From Zeus faber (lineage: Eukaryota; Chordata; Actinopteri; Zeiformes; Zeidae), in the NCBI GenBank assembly GCA_960531495.1, contig OY482860.1, positions 8,189,160 through 8,253,159 of the forward strand: DNA of 64,000 nucleotides, given 5' to 3'. The translations under genes were made by a program, and so were the position numbers. Positions 1 to 12,937 of the stretch are shown here, in pieces (the first letter of the stretch is position 1; the number at the start of each line of letters is the position of its first letter). Below the pieces are notes generated by a model. The model made no database searches and was not told the DNA's origin. It saw nothing but the letters and a program-made list of their open reading frames with translations.

Positions 1-1352
1 TTGACCCAGCGTTCACCTTTCGGTAGAACCAGGCCGACCAATCTGGCTTACAGTATGTACACATATTTAAGGGGACCTCAAGTTCAAGCTCAAGCTCATT
101 ATTTGTCACCTACATATACATATGCACAAAGATGGTGTACTGGTGGGTGGTGTCCTCCCGATTGTGGTAGGCCCTCTGGGCCAAAATGCCAGGGCCAATT
201 TTTGGTCACAGTCCAGCCCTGTTCAGGGCTATTACATTGAAATACAGCAACAATTGGGGGGATCTTGGAACTGAAAATGCCCATGTCAGAGACTTTCAGC
301 ATTTCCTCCACATCAATCAGTCGAATGAAACTCTCAACAGCTACTTGGAAGAGGCCAGTACTGCCAATCAAAGGATAAATACTGGTGGGGGTAATGTATG
401 GAATTCTGGATTTCCTTGTTTGCAGACCTCAAAGACAACAGGTTCTTCTGTTGAGGGTTTTTGGAAAAAGGCCTGCTTCAGTTTTGCTGCATGGGTCTCA
501 TCCAAGTGTATTGAATTGATGACAATGTGTTGATGCTGGTGTGTGTGAGAGAGGGTGTATGCGAGATGGGGAAATAGTTAAAATATAACAACATGTTGTT
601 AAAACGCATTGGCTATTTGAATGGCTATGCTAAGTCTGAACCATTGATAAAAAAAATATAATTTAGGTTAGTGTGTATAGTTTTGCCTAAACTGGTTTGT
701 CAGCTGGATGGCACTGCACAGGTGTGGAATGCACACACCATCAAAGAATGCCAAAATCTCCAGTGGTCGGCCCTATGTGATGTATGCGCTGCCTGAACTC
801 TACAGGGCCACAGACTTCCTCACCCCAGTAGAAAATGAAAATGTTCAGTTGTGCAAGAATAAATGCATTTTTTGCCTTACTACCCATGTGACCCAAATGT
901 ATATGAACTATGCAATATGATTATGGCCGAGTTTCACCTGAATCTTCCCAGAGACCCGTATCAAGAGAGTAGTCAGTACATCTCTGTAAGCACTGCATTC
1001 TTATTAAAGATCTGTGCGATGAAGCAATGATCACCTGATGGGGCAATTCTTTAGCCAGCTGTGTGGACATTTTGTTTATAATGAATGTCATACACCCAAG
1101 CAAACAAACCACATTTCCGATGGACAGGTATGCAATAGAGCTGATTGATAAATTGTCTCTTGGCTGAAAATAACTGCTGTTGAAAGGAAACCTGTTCACA
1201 TGAATGCCATAAAACAAATGATCTACTTCTAAGACTTGGATCAAATGGAGGACTAAACAATCATGAAAAGGACAAATCTTTGGCAATGTTCAGGGGTGCC
1301 GGAGTAGAGGGAACACTAGGATTTTTTGTTTCCCCCCTTTCAGGTTTTTTTT
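1..1352. other. No recognisable gene
   Basis: Open frames up to 121 codons occur on both strands but none shows a known domain or codon pattern. It may hold old repeats I cannot name. Confidence 0.5.
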
Positions 1353-1540
1353 TTATTACATTTAGCAGACGCTTTTATCCAAAGCGACTTACAATTGCTC
1401 AAACACCGACGGACACAGCCATCAGGAGTTAAGTGTCTTGCTCAAGGACACTACAGCATGCTAGCAGGAGGAGCCTGGGAACGAACCAGCAACCTTTAGA
1501 TCACTAGACCACCAGCTCTTCCGCCTGAACTACCATCCCC
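1353..1540 (-). mobile_element. tRNA-derived SINE copy
   Basis: Reverse-oriented copy of the family seen at 15362 and 46455, including the tail (tttagcagacgcttttatcc on the plus strand), the body and the tRNA-like head with B box ggttcgttcc. A T-run precedes it on the plus strand. Confidence 0.85.
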
Positions 1541-2664
1541 AGGTGTTATGGTACAGTGGTGTCGTGAGGGGTGTGCATCCGGAGCTTCAGCCCCGAATGT
1601 TTTATGAATAGCCCCCAATGTAAAATAGCCCCTCACGGGGCCAAAAGAGTGTGATTTTATTTTAGATGTAGGATGTCCCCTGACTACATGGTACAATCCG
1701 GCGCCCATGGAACTGTTTCTTTATAACCACACTAAAAAAAATGTTTTTGTGTAAGAGATAATGTATGGCACACCGGTCATTATTGTTTGCAAAATAAACC
1801 CCAACAGGCAGTGTTAATGTGTAAGGAGGAAGTCAGGAGGTGCCGGAACACAGAGAGGATACCAATCCCGCAGGTTGTGGGGAGAAAAAAATGTACTGAA
1901 CATATGCTCGGAATGCACAAGGGGGGGCTTTAGCTGCCATGTGTGACGCAGAACGGGGCGTTGGGTTTTTTTTTTTGTTTGTCAAAAAAATAATAAGGCT
2001 GACCCCTGAAAGTTGACCAGTCGAATCATCAGTTGGAAACCCGTCAGTAGACTGAGATTTTTCAAGTCGGGCAGTCATTTTGTTTTTTTTTCCCAGTCAG
2101 TCTCCATTAAAATAACAGGATAAAACAAACATAAGCTTACAAAAAGGCACAGCATAACATTTCAATGAGGAAATAAAATTATAAATAAGTTTTAAATAAA
2201 TAAGTAGAAAGTAGTAAATAAGTAGTAAATAAATAGACTTTTATATGTGTGAATCGTCCACACCCTCTGTGCACTCGAAGGCGGAGAGCAAAACAGAGAG
2301 CCGAGCCCCATTCCTTCAAAAAAAACACCTGTGAAACAGTGTGGGAACGCGGCAAAACCCGTAGGCTCGTAAGGATAATTTTTTGTGCGTTACACATGGA
2401 AAGGGGATGATCGGTGAGAGAATCAGGGAGAGAATCAGGGAGAGAGTGTCCGCATTACAAACAGTTTTGTTCCATAATGCAACATGTTTCGTTCCGTAAG
2501 GAGACATAAAATAAAAACACTGTTTTGGCATGCCAATCCCCATCACTGGATCGCGCATCGTCTGTGCCGTAGGAGAGGGAGACAGGTGCGATCCGATTAG
2601 ACTGACAAAATTCTGAGTCGGGTACAGCCCTAGAAAATAATAATTTAAAAATACGCTATTACTA

Positions 2665-2845
2665 TTTGTTTTATTTGGAGAAACAGGGAACGCGGAGCGG
2701 TATGGATCGCAGCTCGAGCCACACCTCTACAGCTTGTGCAGGGGTGCCGGATCTAATCAAATAGGTGCCAGTCCCAATCTAGGAGGCCCCAGAACATGTT
2801 CCGGCAGGATCCAGCACAAAGTAAGCCCTGCTGACAGGGTGATTC
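2665..2845 (+). repeat. Dispersed repeat, related to 31555-31830
   Basis: Shares ttggagaaac-ggga, gtgc-gcgga, ggatcgc, catgttcc-gcaggatcc and gaagccctg-type blocks with the second copy. Possibly a DNA transposon; unassigned. Confidence 0.5.
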
Positions 2846-3194
2846 CAGACCCTGGTGCGAAGTGGAGGTCTGCCACCCTGAAGGGGTTTATTATGCGACA
2901 ACAATCAACACAACATACATTATCCCGCTTATTACACGGCCACTTACCAAAGACATTTATCAAGACATATAGACAATAAGTCAGCCTAATGTTGGTAAAA
3001 TCTTCCATGTTTCCAGCTGGCTTACGATAGCTTCTGTGCAGTAAGGAGTATGTTCCGCTGCCATTGACCCACTGTGTTGCCAATCACAGTGGTCCATTGT
3101 TCATAGCAGTGGTCATTATTCAGATATATTTGACCACTGAATGTGTTCATTGACCAATCAGAATTGAGTATTCAACCATGCCGTGTAATGAATA

Positions 3195-3370
3195 TGTGAC
3201 CCACTGCAGACTTTAGGTACATTTGGTGGCTTTTGAGTTTATTTTTCTTTTTTACATCATTTGAAAGTTGTCACTTGTGCAAATCAAGCCAATATTTTTA
3301 AAGCTATGACTTGTTAATGACAAGGGTGTGGCAAACTGTGTTTCTGAGATAATCACCTTCGAAGTTTTTC
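3195..3370 (+). repeat. Repeat unit A, copy 1
   Basis: Aligns with 5733-5925: tatgtgacccactgcagactt, caaatcaagc, gttaatgac and gcaaactgtgtttctgag blocks. Confidence 0.65.
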
Positions 3371-4234
3371 CCCACACTTGGCTTCATTAACCAGCTCCAA
3401 GAAGTTTGGAGGACCAACAGAGGCGCATGGCAACTTGTCACATGGTCACTTGACACCCTGCTGAATGGGGAAATCTCTGCATTGTTCTTGTGTTTTGAGG
3501 GAATGTTGAACAGCATCATCGACACACATCTTTTGTTTGTAAAAAGCTTTTATTTAACAGTAAGAATATACATGTTTTATAAAAGTGGAATTAGTTAGTG
3601 GAATTAGAGTTTAAAAGTGAGGACAACACATCAAAATGTAGAGTCTATCAATAATATGAGTCTCTGTATATCAGTCTCAATGTGCCATTTAATATATAAA
3701 TGTGTGTATGCCAAATATCTTCAAAGTTGTTGGAGTTAGGTGGGCTAACCCCAACCCGACCACAGTTTGGGGCCTCTTTTCATTTTCTTTTCATTGCAGG
3801 TAAACTTGAGAATCTTGTGCTTTGCTACCTGCTCATAATCTGTATCACCAACCTCAACGGACTCCATCACGTCATCAACTTCAAAGTTGTGACAACTACG
3901 GGCGTATCATCGATCTCCTCTGGTGGTCTTGAAAATATTCAACTTCCGCTGTTCGAAATGGTCTCCAAGTCCGGGATAACGCGGGTATCAGATTCAGCAT
4001 CGCTGTCAGAGAACTAACTATCATTGCAGAAAATGAAGTCCAGTATGCCCTGCGTACACTGACTTGGATCTATCACACTGGTTAGTTTAGGGTCCGCGAT
4101 ATGATTTAGATCCACCAGCCACTTCTCGTGATCCATAACAACACGGAGATTAAAGTTTTCACAGAAAAGTGAAACCAAATCCTCGTCTTGTTTACGAAAA
4201 TAGGAAGAATCTTTAATTATCAGACTACACACAC

Positions 4235-4545
4235 GCTTTGGATGGTGGCCGGTGAAATGAGGCCTCTGCATTTAACCCATCCTGGCTTGTCCTTCCTCCG
4301 GGGGGGCAGCCAGGAGCAGCATTTGTCGATGCGCCCGGGGACTGGTGGGTATCGCTGGTCAGACGATGATGTGTGCATGTTTTTTGGTGGGGGTCCTTAC
4401 TGACGTTAGGTGGAGGAAACCCCACGTGAGCACGGGGAGAACATGCAAACTCCACACAGAAAGGCTCCTATTTGGGAGATAACCCACCCGGAGCACGGTG
4501 CCAACAGTACCAAGGCGGGAATCGAACCCGTGCCACACATGACGT
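4235..4545 (+). repeat. Dispersed fish repeat
   Basis: Contains ggggagaacatgcaaactcc, acacagaaaggc and gggaatcgaacccg, a very common teleost repeat block. The tRNA-like end is not enough to call a tRNA gene. Confidence 0.6.
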
Positions 4546-4609
4546 CAGCATAACTTCAATGTTGGTATACGTTCCTATATGCACCCCTACACAATAATGT
4601 CTCCATATG

Positions 4610-4850
4610 TGTGTAAAAGTAGTACGATTTAAAGGTTGAACTCTATCAAAACATGGAATATGAAGGAATGATCTTCACCTGGCAGTGGCTTTAAAGGAAA
4701 CAATCGATCGGCGCTATTCAGCGTCTCGGTAAGTGAACTGTGTTTGCCCATGTAATCTAACAGGAATATTTAACTCCACTGTATAACATTTATCTACTAT
4801 TTATAAATCAAACTCGGCTTTGAAAATACATTGAGAGATAAAAAAAACCC
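4610..4850 (+). repeat. Repeat unit B, copy 1
   Basis: Aligns with 6003-6293: ttgaactctatcaaaac, gaatgatcttcacctgg, ggtaagtgaactgtgttt and catttatctactatttataa. Confidence 0.75.
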
Positions 4851-5732
4851 ACAAAGGAAAACAAACACATATGGCACTTCAAGGGTAGCTCGACCACAGG
4901 TGTGAGCAACAGGCCTTCCGCTGAGGCTAGATTCAGCATTGAAGCCCACATTAATTTTGTCAACACATATGACAGAAGAGCGAGTGCAGGACCGCAGGAT
5001 TGTTTCTGCTTGCTTTCAATCACCTGCAGCGTTAGCTGCAGCCTTGCCAATGACTGATTGCTGGCTGGATGGCCAGAAGAGAGGTAGTTGAGGAAAGTTC
5101 ACATCAGGACATCCATTCCATGGATGCAGGCTAAAATGAACGATTTGGAGAGTCTGACTGGCATTTTACCATGGTCTAGCAATTATTTTATCCAGATCCT
5201 TCCAACTGCTTGCCATTCAGCCTCAGAGAAATCTGTCCTGTCTTGGAACCCGCTTCTCTTCCCCTTCACACTATTCAAGGAACTGCTCAAAGAATACAGT
5301 GTCAACGCCCCTGAATGACACTCCAGTATCTATGGCCTTTATCATTTATGAATTGCATCTTCAGAGTATTATTATTATGCTGCTGTCCATGAAAACAGCC
5401 AAAAGGTCCTTCATTACCTTTACCCTGTGAATGAATGCAAGCTGCACGTTTTTTGGATCTGCTGAATTGTCAGCTGAAATTGATGGGGAAAGGTGACATC
5501 TTAAATGTGGAAAATCTTCTGGTGGGGAATGCATTTCACTGTCCAGCTAGAAGAAAAAAACCGAGAGAAACCATTTGCAACAGTTAGGCCTATCTCTTAA
5601 CATGTAACAAGGCTTTGTTACAGTGGCTATTTTTTGGCTGTATCTTAACACTTAGCCTAAAGGATACCTCCACCGTTTTTGAAATGTGGGCGCTATATCA
5701 TTATTGCCTGGATTTCAGTTCTATCACCAGTG

Positions 5733-5925
5733 GTTCAATATATGACCCACCGCAGATTTTAGGTACTTTTGGTGCCGTTACACTTTTCACGGCATTTGAA
5801 AGTGGAGAATCAGAGCTTCAAAACAAGGTGTCACTTCAAATGCAAATCAAGCAAATAATTGAAAGCTATGGCATGTTAATGACGATGGTGCAGCAAACTG
5901 TGTTTCTGAGCTAATCACCCTCAGT
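5733..5925 (+). repeat. Repeat unit A, copy 2
   Basis: Second copy of unit A, followed after about 80 bases by unit B copy 2. Confidence 0.65.
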
Positions 5926-6002
5926 TTTCTGAGGGCTCTGCGTCTGGTTTACGGAAGTGACGTCACCTTTCTTTTTTTTGTGTTTTACGCTGCTTACACA
6001 TT

Positions 6003-6293
6003 AATTAATCCAGGTGTGTGTATAAAACATGTAAGATTTAAAAGTTGAACTCTATCAAAACTGTTTCACATTATGACTTCACATCACATGGAATATGGAG
6101 GAATGATCTTCACCTGGATGTTGCTTTAAAGGAAACGATCGATCGGCGTTCATGCTGTTCAGCGTCTTGGTAAGTGAACTGTGTTTCCGCCTGTAATCTG
6201 ATGGGAATATTTAACTCAATGGTTTAACATTTATCTACTATTTATAAATCAAACACGGCTTTGAAAATATGTTGAGATAAAAAAAAAACATGA
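6003..6293 (+). repeat. Repeat unit B, copy 2
   Basis: Second copy of unit B in direct orientation, with an extra ~25 bases near 6062-6085 compared with copy 1. Confidence 0.75.
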
Positions 6294-6299
6294 ACACAA

Positions 6300-7469
6300 A
6301 TCTTGAAAGATCAAATTTTCCTTCTAGAAAGGTTTATTCAACTTATTTGGCTGCTCCTGGCCATTTTGATATGTGTGACAATGTGGGTTTTGCTGCAGTG
6401 GGTTACATGTGCCTTTCAATTGGAGATATTTGGTAGCCATTTTGGTGCCGGTGTATCACTTCCACAGGTTTCCAATGTATCTCAAATTCTCCCTTCACCT
6501 TGTAGATGAACAAAATACACCACATCTTTTGAAAATGGCTGTGGATCTGTGCTTTTGACCTTTAAAGAGTGCGTTCAGAATTTGCTAACCCTTGGCCTAT
6601 TTCCTACTTACCACTGATGTTAGATTGGTAGAGTCCTTTCTCAGCACAATCCAGTCTGTTGTTCACACTGGATACCTGCCAATACCTGCTAATACAAAAT
6701 CAATGGGCCCATGGTGGGCCCACGGTCAAGTATGTACAAGCCCTAAAATAAACACTGAAACCTACTCCACATTGCACCTAAAGTAGGTTTCAGCATTGAG
6801 TTCAGCTTAGCATCCCAAGATAACTAAACAAAAGCAAGACGTGAAGATAACCAAATGACTGTTTTGTTATTTTAGCTGGACACCTGGTTAACAGAGACTA
6901 ACACCCTCCCCTCTCCCCCTCAATCTCACACACACACACAGATTCATTCCCTTTGAACTCTGCCTCACGCTGAGAGCCTTATCTCCCTCTAACACCCTGG
7001 ACACAGTCTTGAAGAGACCTCACCATTGTTCGTTTTTTTGTTTTAGTTATATCAATCAGTAATTGAAGTAACATTATTTTTTAGTATGTTTCTATGAAAA
7101 TTTTCTAACTTTCATTGCTGCAAAATGCACAATGACAGAGGTACAAGACATAATTTAAATGTATAACATTTTCTTGTGGCCGTACAAGTGCCCAACGGAT
7201 GGAAATCTCTGTAAAAACTATGTATGCTGGTATGGGTATGGTATAAATATTCAGAGGTAGGAGTGCAATGTTAATTTGCACTGTGTAATCAGACTAAGGA
7301 TGATAACTTTATGCCATTATTAGTAGTTTTAAAATGTTTTAATAGTTAAATCATCTTAACAGTTAATTAGCCCTTAGTCACAAACATGTTACTGATAGAA
7401 CGGTTTTAAAAAGGTGACTGTCTGAATCATATGTTTTTTTGTTCATATGTTTGTAGGTAAACCATTGAA
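6300..7469. other. No recognisable gene
   Basis: AT-rich unassigned DNA; only a short CA run near 6930. Confidence 0.5.
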
Positions 7470-7740
7470 GTGTGAGGGTGGTGTGTTTTCAGCAGCCACA
7501 CCTGTCCTGGGTCGAGGCAATTAGGCCCAGGATCAGTGTGGCTGTATACGTGTTGGTCTAACAAGCAACAGGTAAAACTCCCCACACAGAGGAGGAGGAG
7601 GAGTCCTTGTCATGACATGCTGTCCATCTGCCAAGGCTTGCTCTACCTAGCCCACTCGCTACAAAAACTTGTGTGCCTTCTTCCCCATCATCTTTGTCTC
7701 TGTGCTGGAAGGCCCTGAAAACATCACTTGCCAATGTTTG
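7470..7740 (+). repeat. Dispersed repeat, copy 1
   Basis: Aligns with 54275-54515: cagccacacctg, ggatcagngtggctg, gttggtctaac, caggtaaaac, catgacatg and cactgaaaa-type blocks in the same order and spacing. The family is unassigned. Confidence 0.65.
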
Positions 7741-7744
7741 TGGC

Positions 7745-8930
7745 AGACGAAAATAGTTAGCATAGTTATGTCTGAAGTTATAACTTTTGCTTGTATAGTT
7801 AAATTAAATTCAATCGTAAGGAAGATATAAACATTCTAATCATTTCAATTGATAGGACACATCCTGAAATAAGGGTAGATGTTTTCATTGTACTTCTGTC
7901 TTATTTTTCTTTGTCTAGAGGACAACATAAGTAAAAATTGGCTCATCTTACCCCACTCTTCCCTACCTCAAATTGATGGGTCTATATGATCTCCCTTGAA
8001 ATCTAACAAGCTACAATAGTTATCTTGTTAGATTTAGATTCTCCTTTGTTGGACTATTTAGTTAGGTTATCAAAGTAGGTCGGACTTGTTACAGCTTCCC
8101 CAAACTGAAAGTGACACACTTAACACGGATCAATCAAGGCAGGAGAAAAGAAAATGTGAAAATGTACGTTGCAAAGGTTACATGAGAATTTACTAACTTT
8201 GTAGATAATAAAAGAACAATAGAAAACAATGTCTCTTTGGGTGGAAATGTGACAATAATCAAAAGAAAATGGTTAACAAGTAAAACTCTGTTGGATACCA
8301 AATAATCTCTGCCATCATCACCCATGCCTATTAAATAAATGGATCATGTTTTGATTGAAATTTGGGGAGGGTCTAGTTTTTTGACGAGTTGATCCCTTAC
8401 AATCATGGATTTCTATTATCATGAACAGGAGCAAAAGTAGATTTGGAAAATTATTTCAAAGTACATTCCTACTTGAAGGACCTTTTTTTGTCCCCTATCT
8501 GTACACATTGTACTGCTTCTTCATTTATGGGTCGTATAGATAGTGAAGGCCTGCAGTTGAAGTTGATTGCACATTTGTTTCGGGTGCGTTTTTCAGCTCT
8601 ACATTCTTGAGGATAAATGAACATGTAGAAAATGGATGACGACTAGAAACGATAAATCCCTGTTGATTACAGTGGACTAGTTGTTTTTTTTCACACTTCG
8701 AGCTGTGTCCTGTTTTTCAACATTCACTACCAAATGATCCTGGTTTTCAGCACAATTAGAATAATAATAATAATATTATACTTATTTTCAGCACTCACCT
8801 ATGTTATTTACTGTATAGAGGCAAGCAGAAAATAGTAAGGGTCTCACGAAGATCCCACTGGAGAAGAGAGTGTTTGTCATCAACATGCCCACTAGCTCGC
8901 TGTGAATTTTGTGCTTTCAGGGGTATGAGA
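7745..8930. other. No recognisable gene
   Basis: AT-rich, without long frames or repeats recurring elsewhere in the window. Confidence 0.5.
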
Positions 8931-8952
8931 GTGTGTGTGCTTGTGCGTGTGT

Positions 8953-9044
<92 letters not shown>

Positions 9045-9056
9045 GCGTGTGTGTGG
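8931..9056 (+). repeat. (GT)n microsatellite
   Basis: About 120 bp of GT with a few CT/GC interruptions; source of several spurious frames. Confidence 0.97.
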
Positions 9057-10124
9057 ATGTGGGCGTGGGTGCGGGTGTAGGGTCGGTGATTTCTATAGGC
9101 AACTCTGCTAGGCATCCCCATGCCTCGACGTTGACTTATTGAACAAAACAAAAAATAACCACCGTGCATAACAGGGGGACGCTAATGTGTCAATCTCTTA
9201 CAGCCCCCCCCCCAAGACGTGCGGTACACTTAAGGGTTCCCGTTTGGAGGTTTCAAAATGTGATACACAAAGAGTCAATTGTTTGATGAGTGAGAGTGAT
9301 TATTATCGTGATATCGATTAATGACATATCACCCAGCCTTATGTTAATCCATACTTAGAAGTTTTGTCTATCCAATCACATTACCTGTGTGTTGTCCTCA
9401 TTGTTATTAGAATTCCATGTCATCACAATCGCCAGGTCCTCATCTGTTCCTCCAAGGTCATCCTTGTAGTCCTCCGGATTCCACTCAACTACTGTATATC
9501 TGCCTCGTCCTCATCTATTTCTGCAAGGTCTCCAACAGTTTAATTTGGGGATCCATTAGGAATCTGATTCCTCAAGTTAATTAATTCATGGTCTCTTTGA
9601 ATATCAGGGAGCTCGATTTGAAGGCTGCATTATGGTAATCACATCCCATAATTTGTCAGTATCGTCATCCTTTAAGTTGCTGTTGTGCCCCTGGACTGTG
9701 TGGGTTCTTCTCGTTTCTTTTGGCGCTTAATGAGCATGATGCAAGTTGGCTTATGGGCTTCTATTTTCTCGGATGTTGTACCATTCTGTGGAAGATCCTC
9801 CATTCTCCTTATTCTTTTCTATTCTCTCCCCATCTCTTTCCCTGTTGTCATCATTACTTCGTACCTTTTCACAGGCATCACTGTCCAACATGGTCTCACG
9901 CTTTTTCGTGCTCATAGTCACGAAAATTGATCTATTGAATCGCTTCCTGGAGTACAATTGTCAAACTTTTTGTGCTACACAAAAGGAGGTGGGGCATGGT
10001 AGAGATGAGGCACAGATAACACACTAAAACCAAAAACTAACCTGACGAAAGTTCACCACCGTGCGGGGGGTGGGACCATGAATGTATTAAAATTTTAAAT
10101 GCATGGAGGTAAAACTTGTTGTGA

Positions 10125-10490
10125 TATAGTTTCTTGATGAATTTGATGTGTTGATGAAGAAGGAGTGACTGCTGACGCTGACTTGAGTAAAATAATAGGT
10201 TTATTACAAAAGTACAGCATCAGACCAGACTTGCCTAGGACGTCCAGGAGAGAACCGAGCCGGATGGATTCTCTGTCGAATGAAACTCGGGCGGGTTCTT
10301 TTATGCTTGCCCAAAGACAACTTTGACCATTTGGTTCCCCTACATAGGTCACAGGTCACATTTCACCTCCCTTATCACCGGGACCCCTGGTGATAAGGGG
10401 TCTCTCTCTCTGGGCCCCTGGCACCATCTCTTAGTAATTATCTTATACAATGGGACTATCTTGGGATGCCACACATTCCAAAACACCTCA
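10125..10490 (-). repeat. 3' LTR of the provirus
   Basis: About 366 bp, a near copy of the 5' LTR with scattered substitutions and small indels. AATAAA lies at 10205-10200 on the minus strand. A purine tract lies directly upstream in transcription order. Confidence 0.9.
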
Positions 10491-10504
10491 TATTTCTCCC
10501 CTTC
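10491..10504 (-). other. Polypurine tract
   Basis: On the minus strand the bases just before the 3' LTR read gaaggggagaaata, a typical plus-strand primer tract of retroviruses. Its exact position supports the LTR boundary. Confidence 0.7.
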
Positions 10505-11640
10505 GAGACTACACAAAGTCTCGACAGAGATAAGCGTCTTTGAACTTACGACATTAATTGACTTAATATAAATCACCTACTAACAAACAAAATGATGATA
10601 ATATACCCTTCTGAACATGCTTAGTTGTAGCAATACAATATATTTGTGGAATGTGAGAGCGAAAAACCCATCTGGCAGCTTCCTTTCTTACTTCTTTCAA
10701 CAACAATCAAGACAGGAAAATTCTCTCACGGTTCCTCTGCCCCAAGCAACCACCTATTGCACTCCAAATCAATTAACTGCAAAAAAGAAGGGTTTAGACA
10801 ACTGTACAGGATGTTACAAATAAATGCGTACAATCAGAACCTCAGAAATAATTCAAAAGTTTTGTCCAAAGTCAGGCTGGATCGACTCATCGGACCCTCC
10901 AGTGAACCTGTCCCTGTCTATCATCAATGTCCCTCAAAACCTGCAAAAAATAAAACACCTGAGGTCCCAATATATTCATTTCACCCTTTTACAGAAAACT
11001 TCGAAGAAAACAATACCAAATCAAAGTAATATGTTTTGCTAAAAATATTTACTGTAGAGTACAGAATTTTAATCAATAATACAGGTTTTATTGTAATAAA
11101 CAAACTCCAATATTATAAAAAAAAAATGAATAACACATATGTATGTATTGAACTGTTCCTTTTTAACACCATCAACTTTTAATGATATTTCACTCGACAC
11201 TCCTGATCATGATGTCCTCATTCAGGGTCCGTCGTCCATTTTCATCCTCCATTTTTGAATGTCCATGTTTGAGTGTTCAAGTCCATTAGGCTGTTAGGAT
11301 CTCTGGACACAGCCAACCTCAGACTGGTCCTGAAAGAAAAATTCACCAGCCAGTATCTTGCACACACATCAAGTACAATATAATAATTTCGCTTTTGCAT
11401 TACGCTTTAACATTAATCCAATATATGATAAACATTTTCCTTTTCCCCCCTTTGTCCATGCATTTTCTCAGTTAAAAATAGACTTGAGTCTATGACGGAA
11501 TCAGATATTCAGAATAGATATTTCTACCCAATTCAGACCTGTATGCTGACAGATTTCAACAATGCGATTTTTCAGCACACCATTCAATTTTTTCACAAAC
11601 ACCTTGGCTTTGCAGATGATAAACAGCTCCTAGACGTTGT
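10505..11640 (-). other. Provirus 3' internal region, no recognisable env
   Basis: AT-rich sequence between integrase and the polypurine tract. No membrane-spanning or surface-protein-like frame survives; it is either deleted or decayed beyond recognition. Confidence 0.5.
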
Positions 11641-12490
11641 TTAATTCACAATTTTTGCTGAATAAATTTTACTGTTTTATCCACAAACTCTTTCCCATTA
11701 TCTGAAGATATGCGATCTGGAAGTCCCCACCTTCTTATAACCTCACGACACAAGAACTTGGCTTGGCAACTGACTGAGCATCTTTACTCTTGGTTGGACA
11801 TGCTTTAGTCCACCGTGAAAATCTATCCACAATGACTAACATGTATCTTTTACCTCCTACTGGTCTTATCATGTCAACAAAATCCACAATCAACTCACGC
11901 ATGGGACCTGTCGGAGTTGGAATGTGACCGGGTGGACTCCTCACACCCCTCCGAACATTGTTTTTAAGACCAATTGTACATCTGCCTATGACAAAATCAA
12001 TTTGCTCAAGCAAGTACGGTGCCCAAAAACCATACTCTTTTGTGATTTTTCTCCTTACTTTCCCCCTTGCAACATGCGCTAACCCATGTGCTTCCTCAAT
12101 CATCAGACCTAGTAGGTCGGGGGTGCTACCATCAGTCCTTCATGATTTCTCCACAGACAAGTAGACTCTTGTGTGGTCCCTCGGTCCAACCATAATTGTT
12201 TTCTATGGCTGACGCCGCTTCTTGCATCGAGATCACATCTCTGAGTGTGATTTTATCTTCCAAGTCCACTTCATGGGTGACAAGAAGAACTTTGCCTGCT
12301 TTGTTTGCTCCTGTAACTGCTTTTGCAGCCTCATCAGCCTCTTTGTTAGCTTGAGTAACCCTTGACGTACGCAGATTCTTCCATCATTTCTCCTATATGC
12401 TTCTGCTCAAATCCTTCAGCCACCATTAAAGTCATATGTGGCACACTTTTCTCAATGTCATGCTCTTTATCAAGATAATCATCAGTGTTT
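11640..12490 (-). pseudogene. RNase H end and integrase remnant of the provirus
   Basis: Minus-strand reading shows the end of an RNase H-type region. Next comes an integrase zinc-binding segment (EEAHGLAHVARGKV with a later Cys) and the start of the catalytic core (LIVDFVDMI, YMLVIVDRFSRW) containing the first catalytic Asp. A separate frame supplies SSDNG, the second Asp region. Frameshifts and stops break it, so no active enzyme can be made. Homology to retroviral integrase is clear; env downstream is not recognisable. Confidence 0.75.
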
Positions 12491-12860
12491 ATCTTCATAG
12501 CTGCTCCTTTACTTCCTCATTCCACCACCAGGATTCCTCTTCTTTCAGCTGCTCCCCTTAGGGGGCGCCGCAGTGCATTATCTACCTACAATACCTTCTG
12601 TTCTGCTCATCTATAAACCTTCTTCCCCTCATTCTTCTTATCCACCAACTGTATTTGGTTGATTTTTCTGAGTCTCCTGGTCCTGTTCCTTCTGGTCATG
12701 CTCCTTTTTCCTCTGCTTTCGCCCACATCTGTCTGACTGGTGAGTCGTATCCTCCAATAGCTTTGTCCAAGTCACTCACACTCTCTTCTCCTATTTCCAG
12801 GCTTCTGACTTGTTGTCTGCTTCCCAAACAGTTCCTTCTCTGTTGGAGCTTGGATACATC
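12490..12860 (-). repeat. Possible RTE-type LINE fragment inside the provirus
   Basis: Minus-strand translation contains EESWWWNEEVKEQL, resembling the linker after the endonuclease domain in RTE-type LINEs. The nucleotide stretch around ctgctccccttagggg also resembles a common fish repeat. It sits where retroviral protease and reverse transcriptase would be. The assignment rests on a short match. Confidence 0.35.
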
Positions 12861-12873
12861 TTTATGGTTGTTG

Positions 12874-12937
12874 TAGGGTTAGGGTTAGGGTTAGGGTTAG
12901 GGTTAGGGTTAGGGTTAGGGTTAGGGTTAGGGTTGGG
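12874..12937 (+). repeat. Interstitial telomere repeat (TTAGGG)~10
   Basis: About ten uninterrupted TTAGGG units, the last degenerating to ttgggt, inside the provirus. On the minus strand the CCCTAA units are in a frame without stops (Thr-Leu repeats). Confidence 0.95.

Noticed and set aside
4500..4545. tRNA-like string gggaatcgaacccg
   Set aside because: Part of a dispersed repeat without a full cloverleaf; the same applies to the SINE heads at 1.5, 15.4 and 46.6 kb.
8804..9169. Open frames of His-Thr or Cys-Val runs (also at 18.3, 22.1, 24.7, 40.5 and 50.6 kb)
   Set aside because: They are translations of GT/CA microsatellites, open in several frames on both strands.
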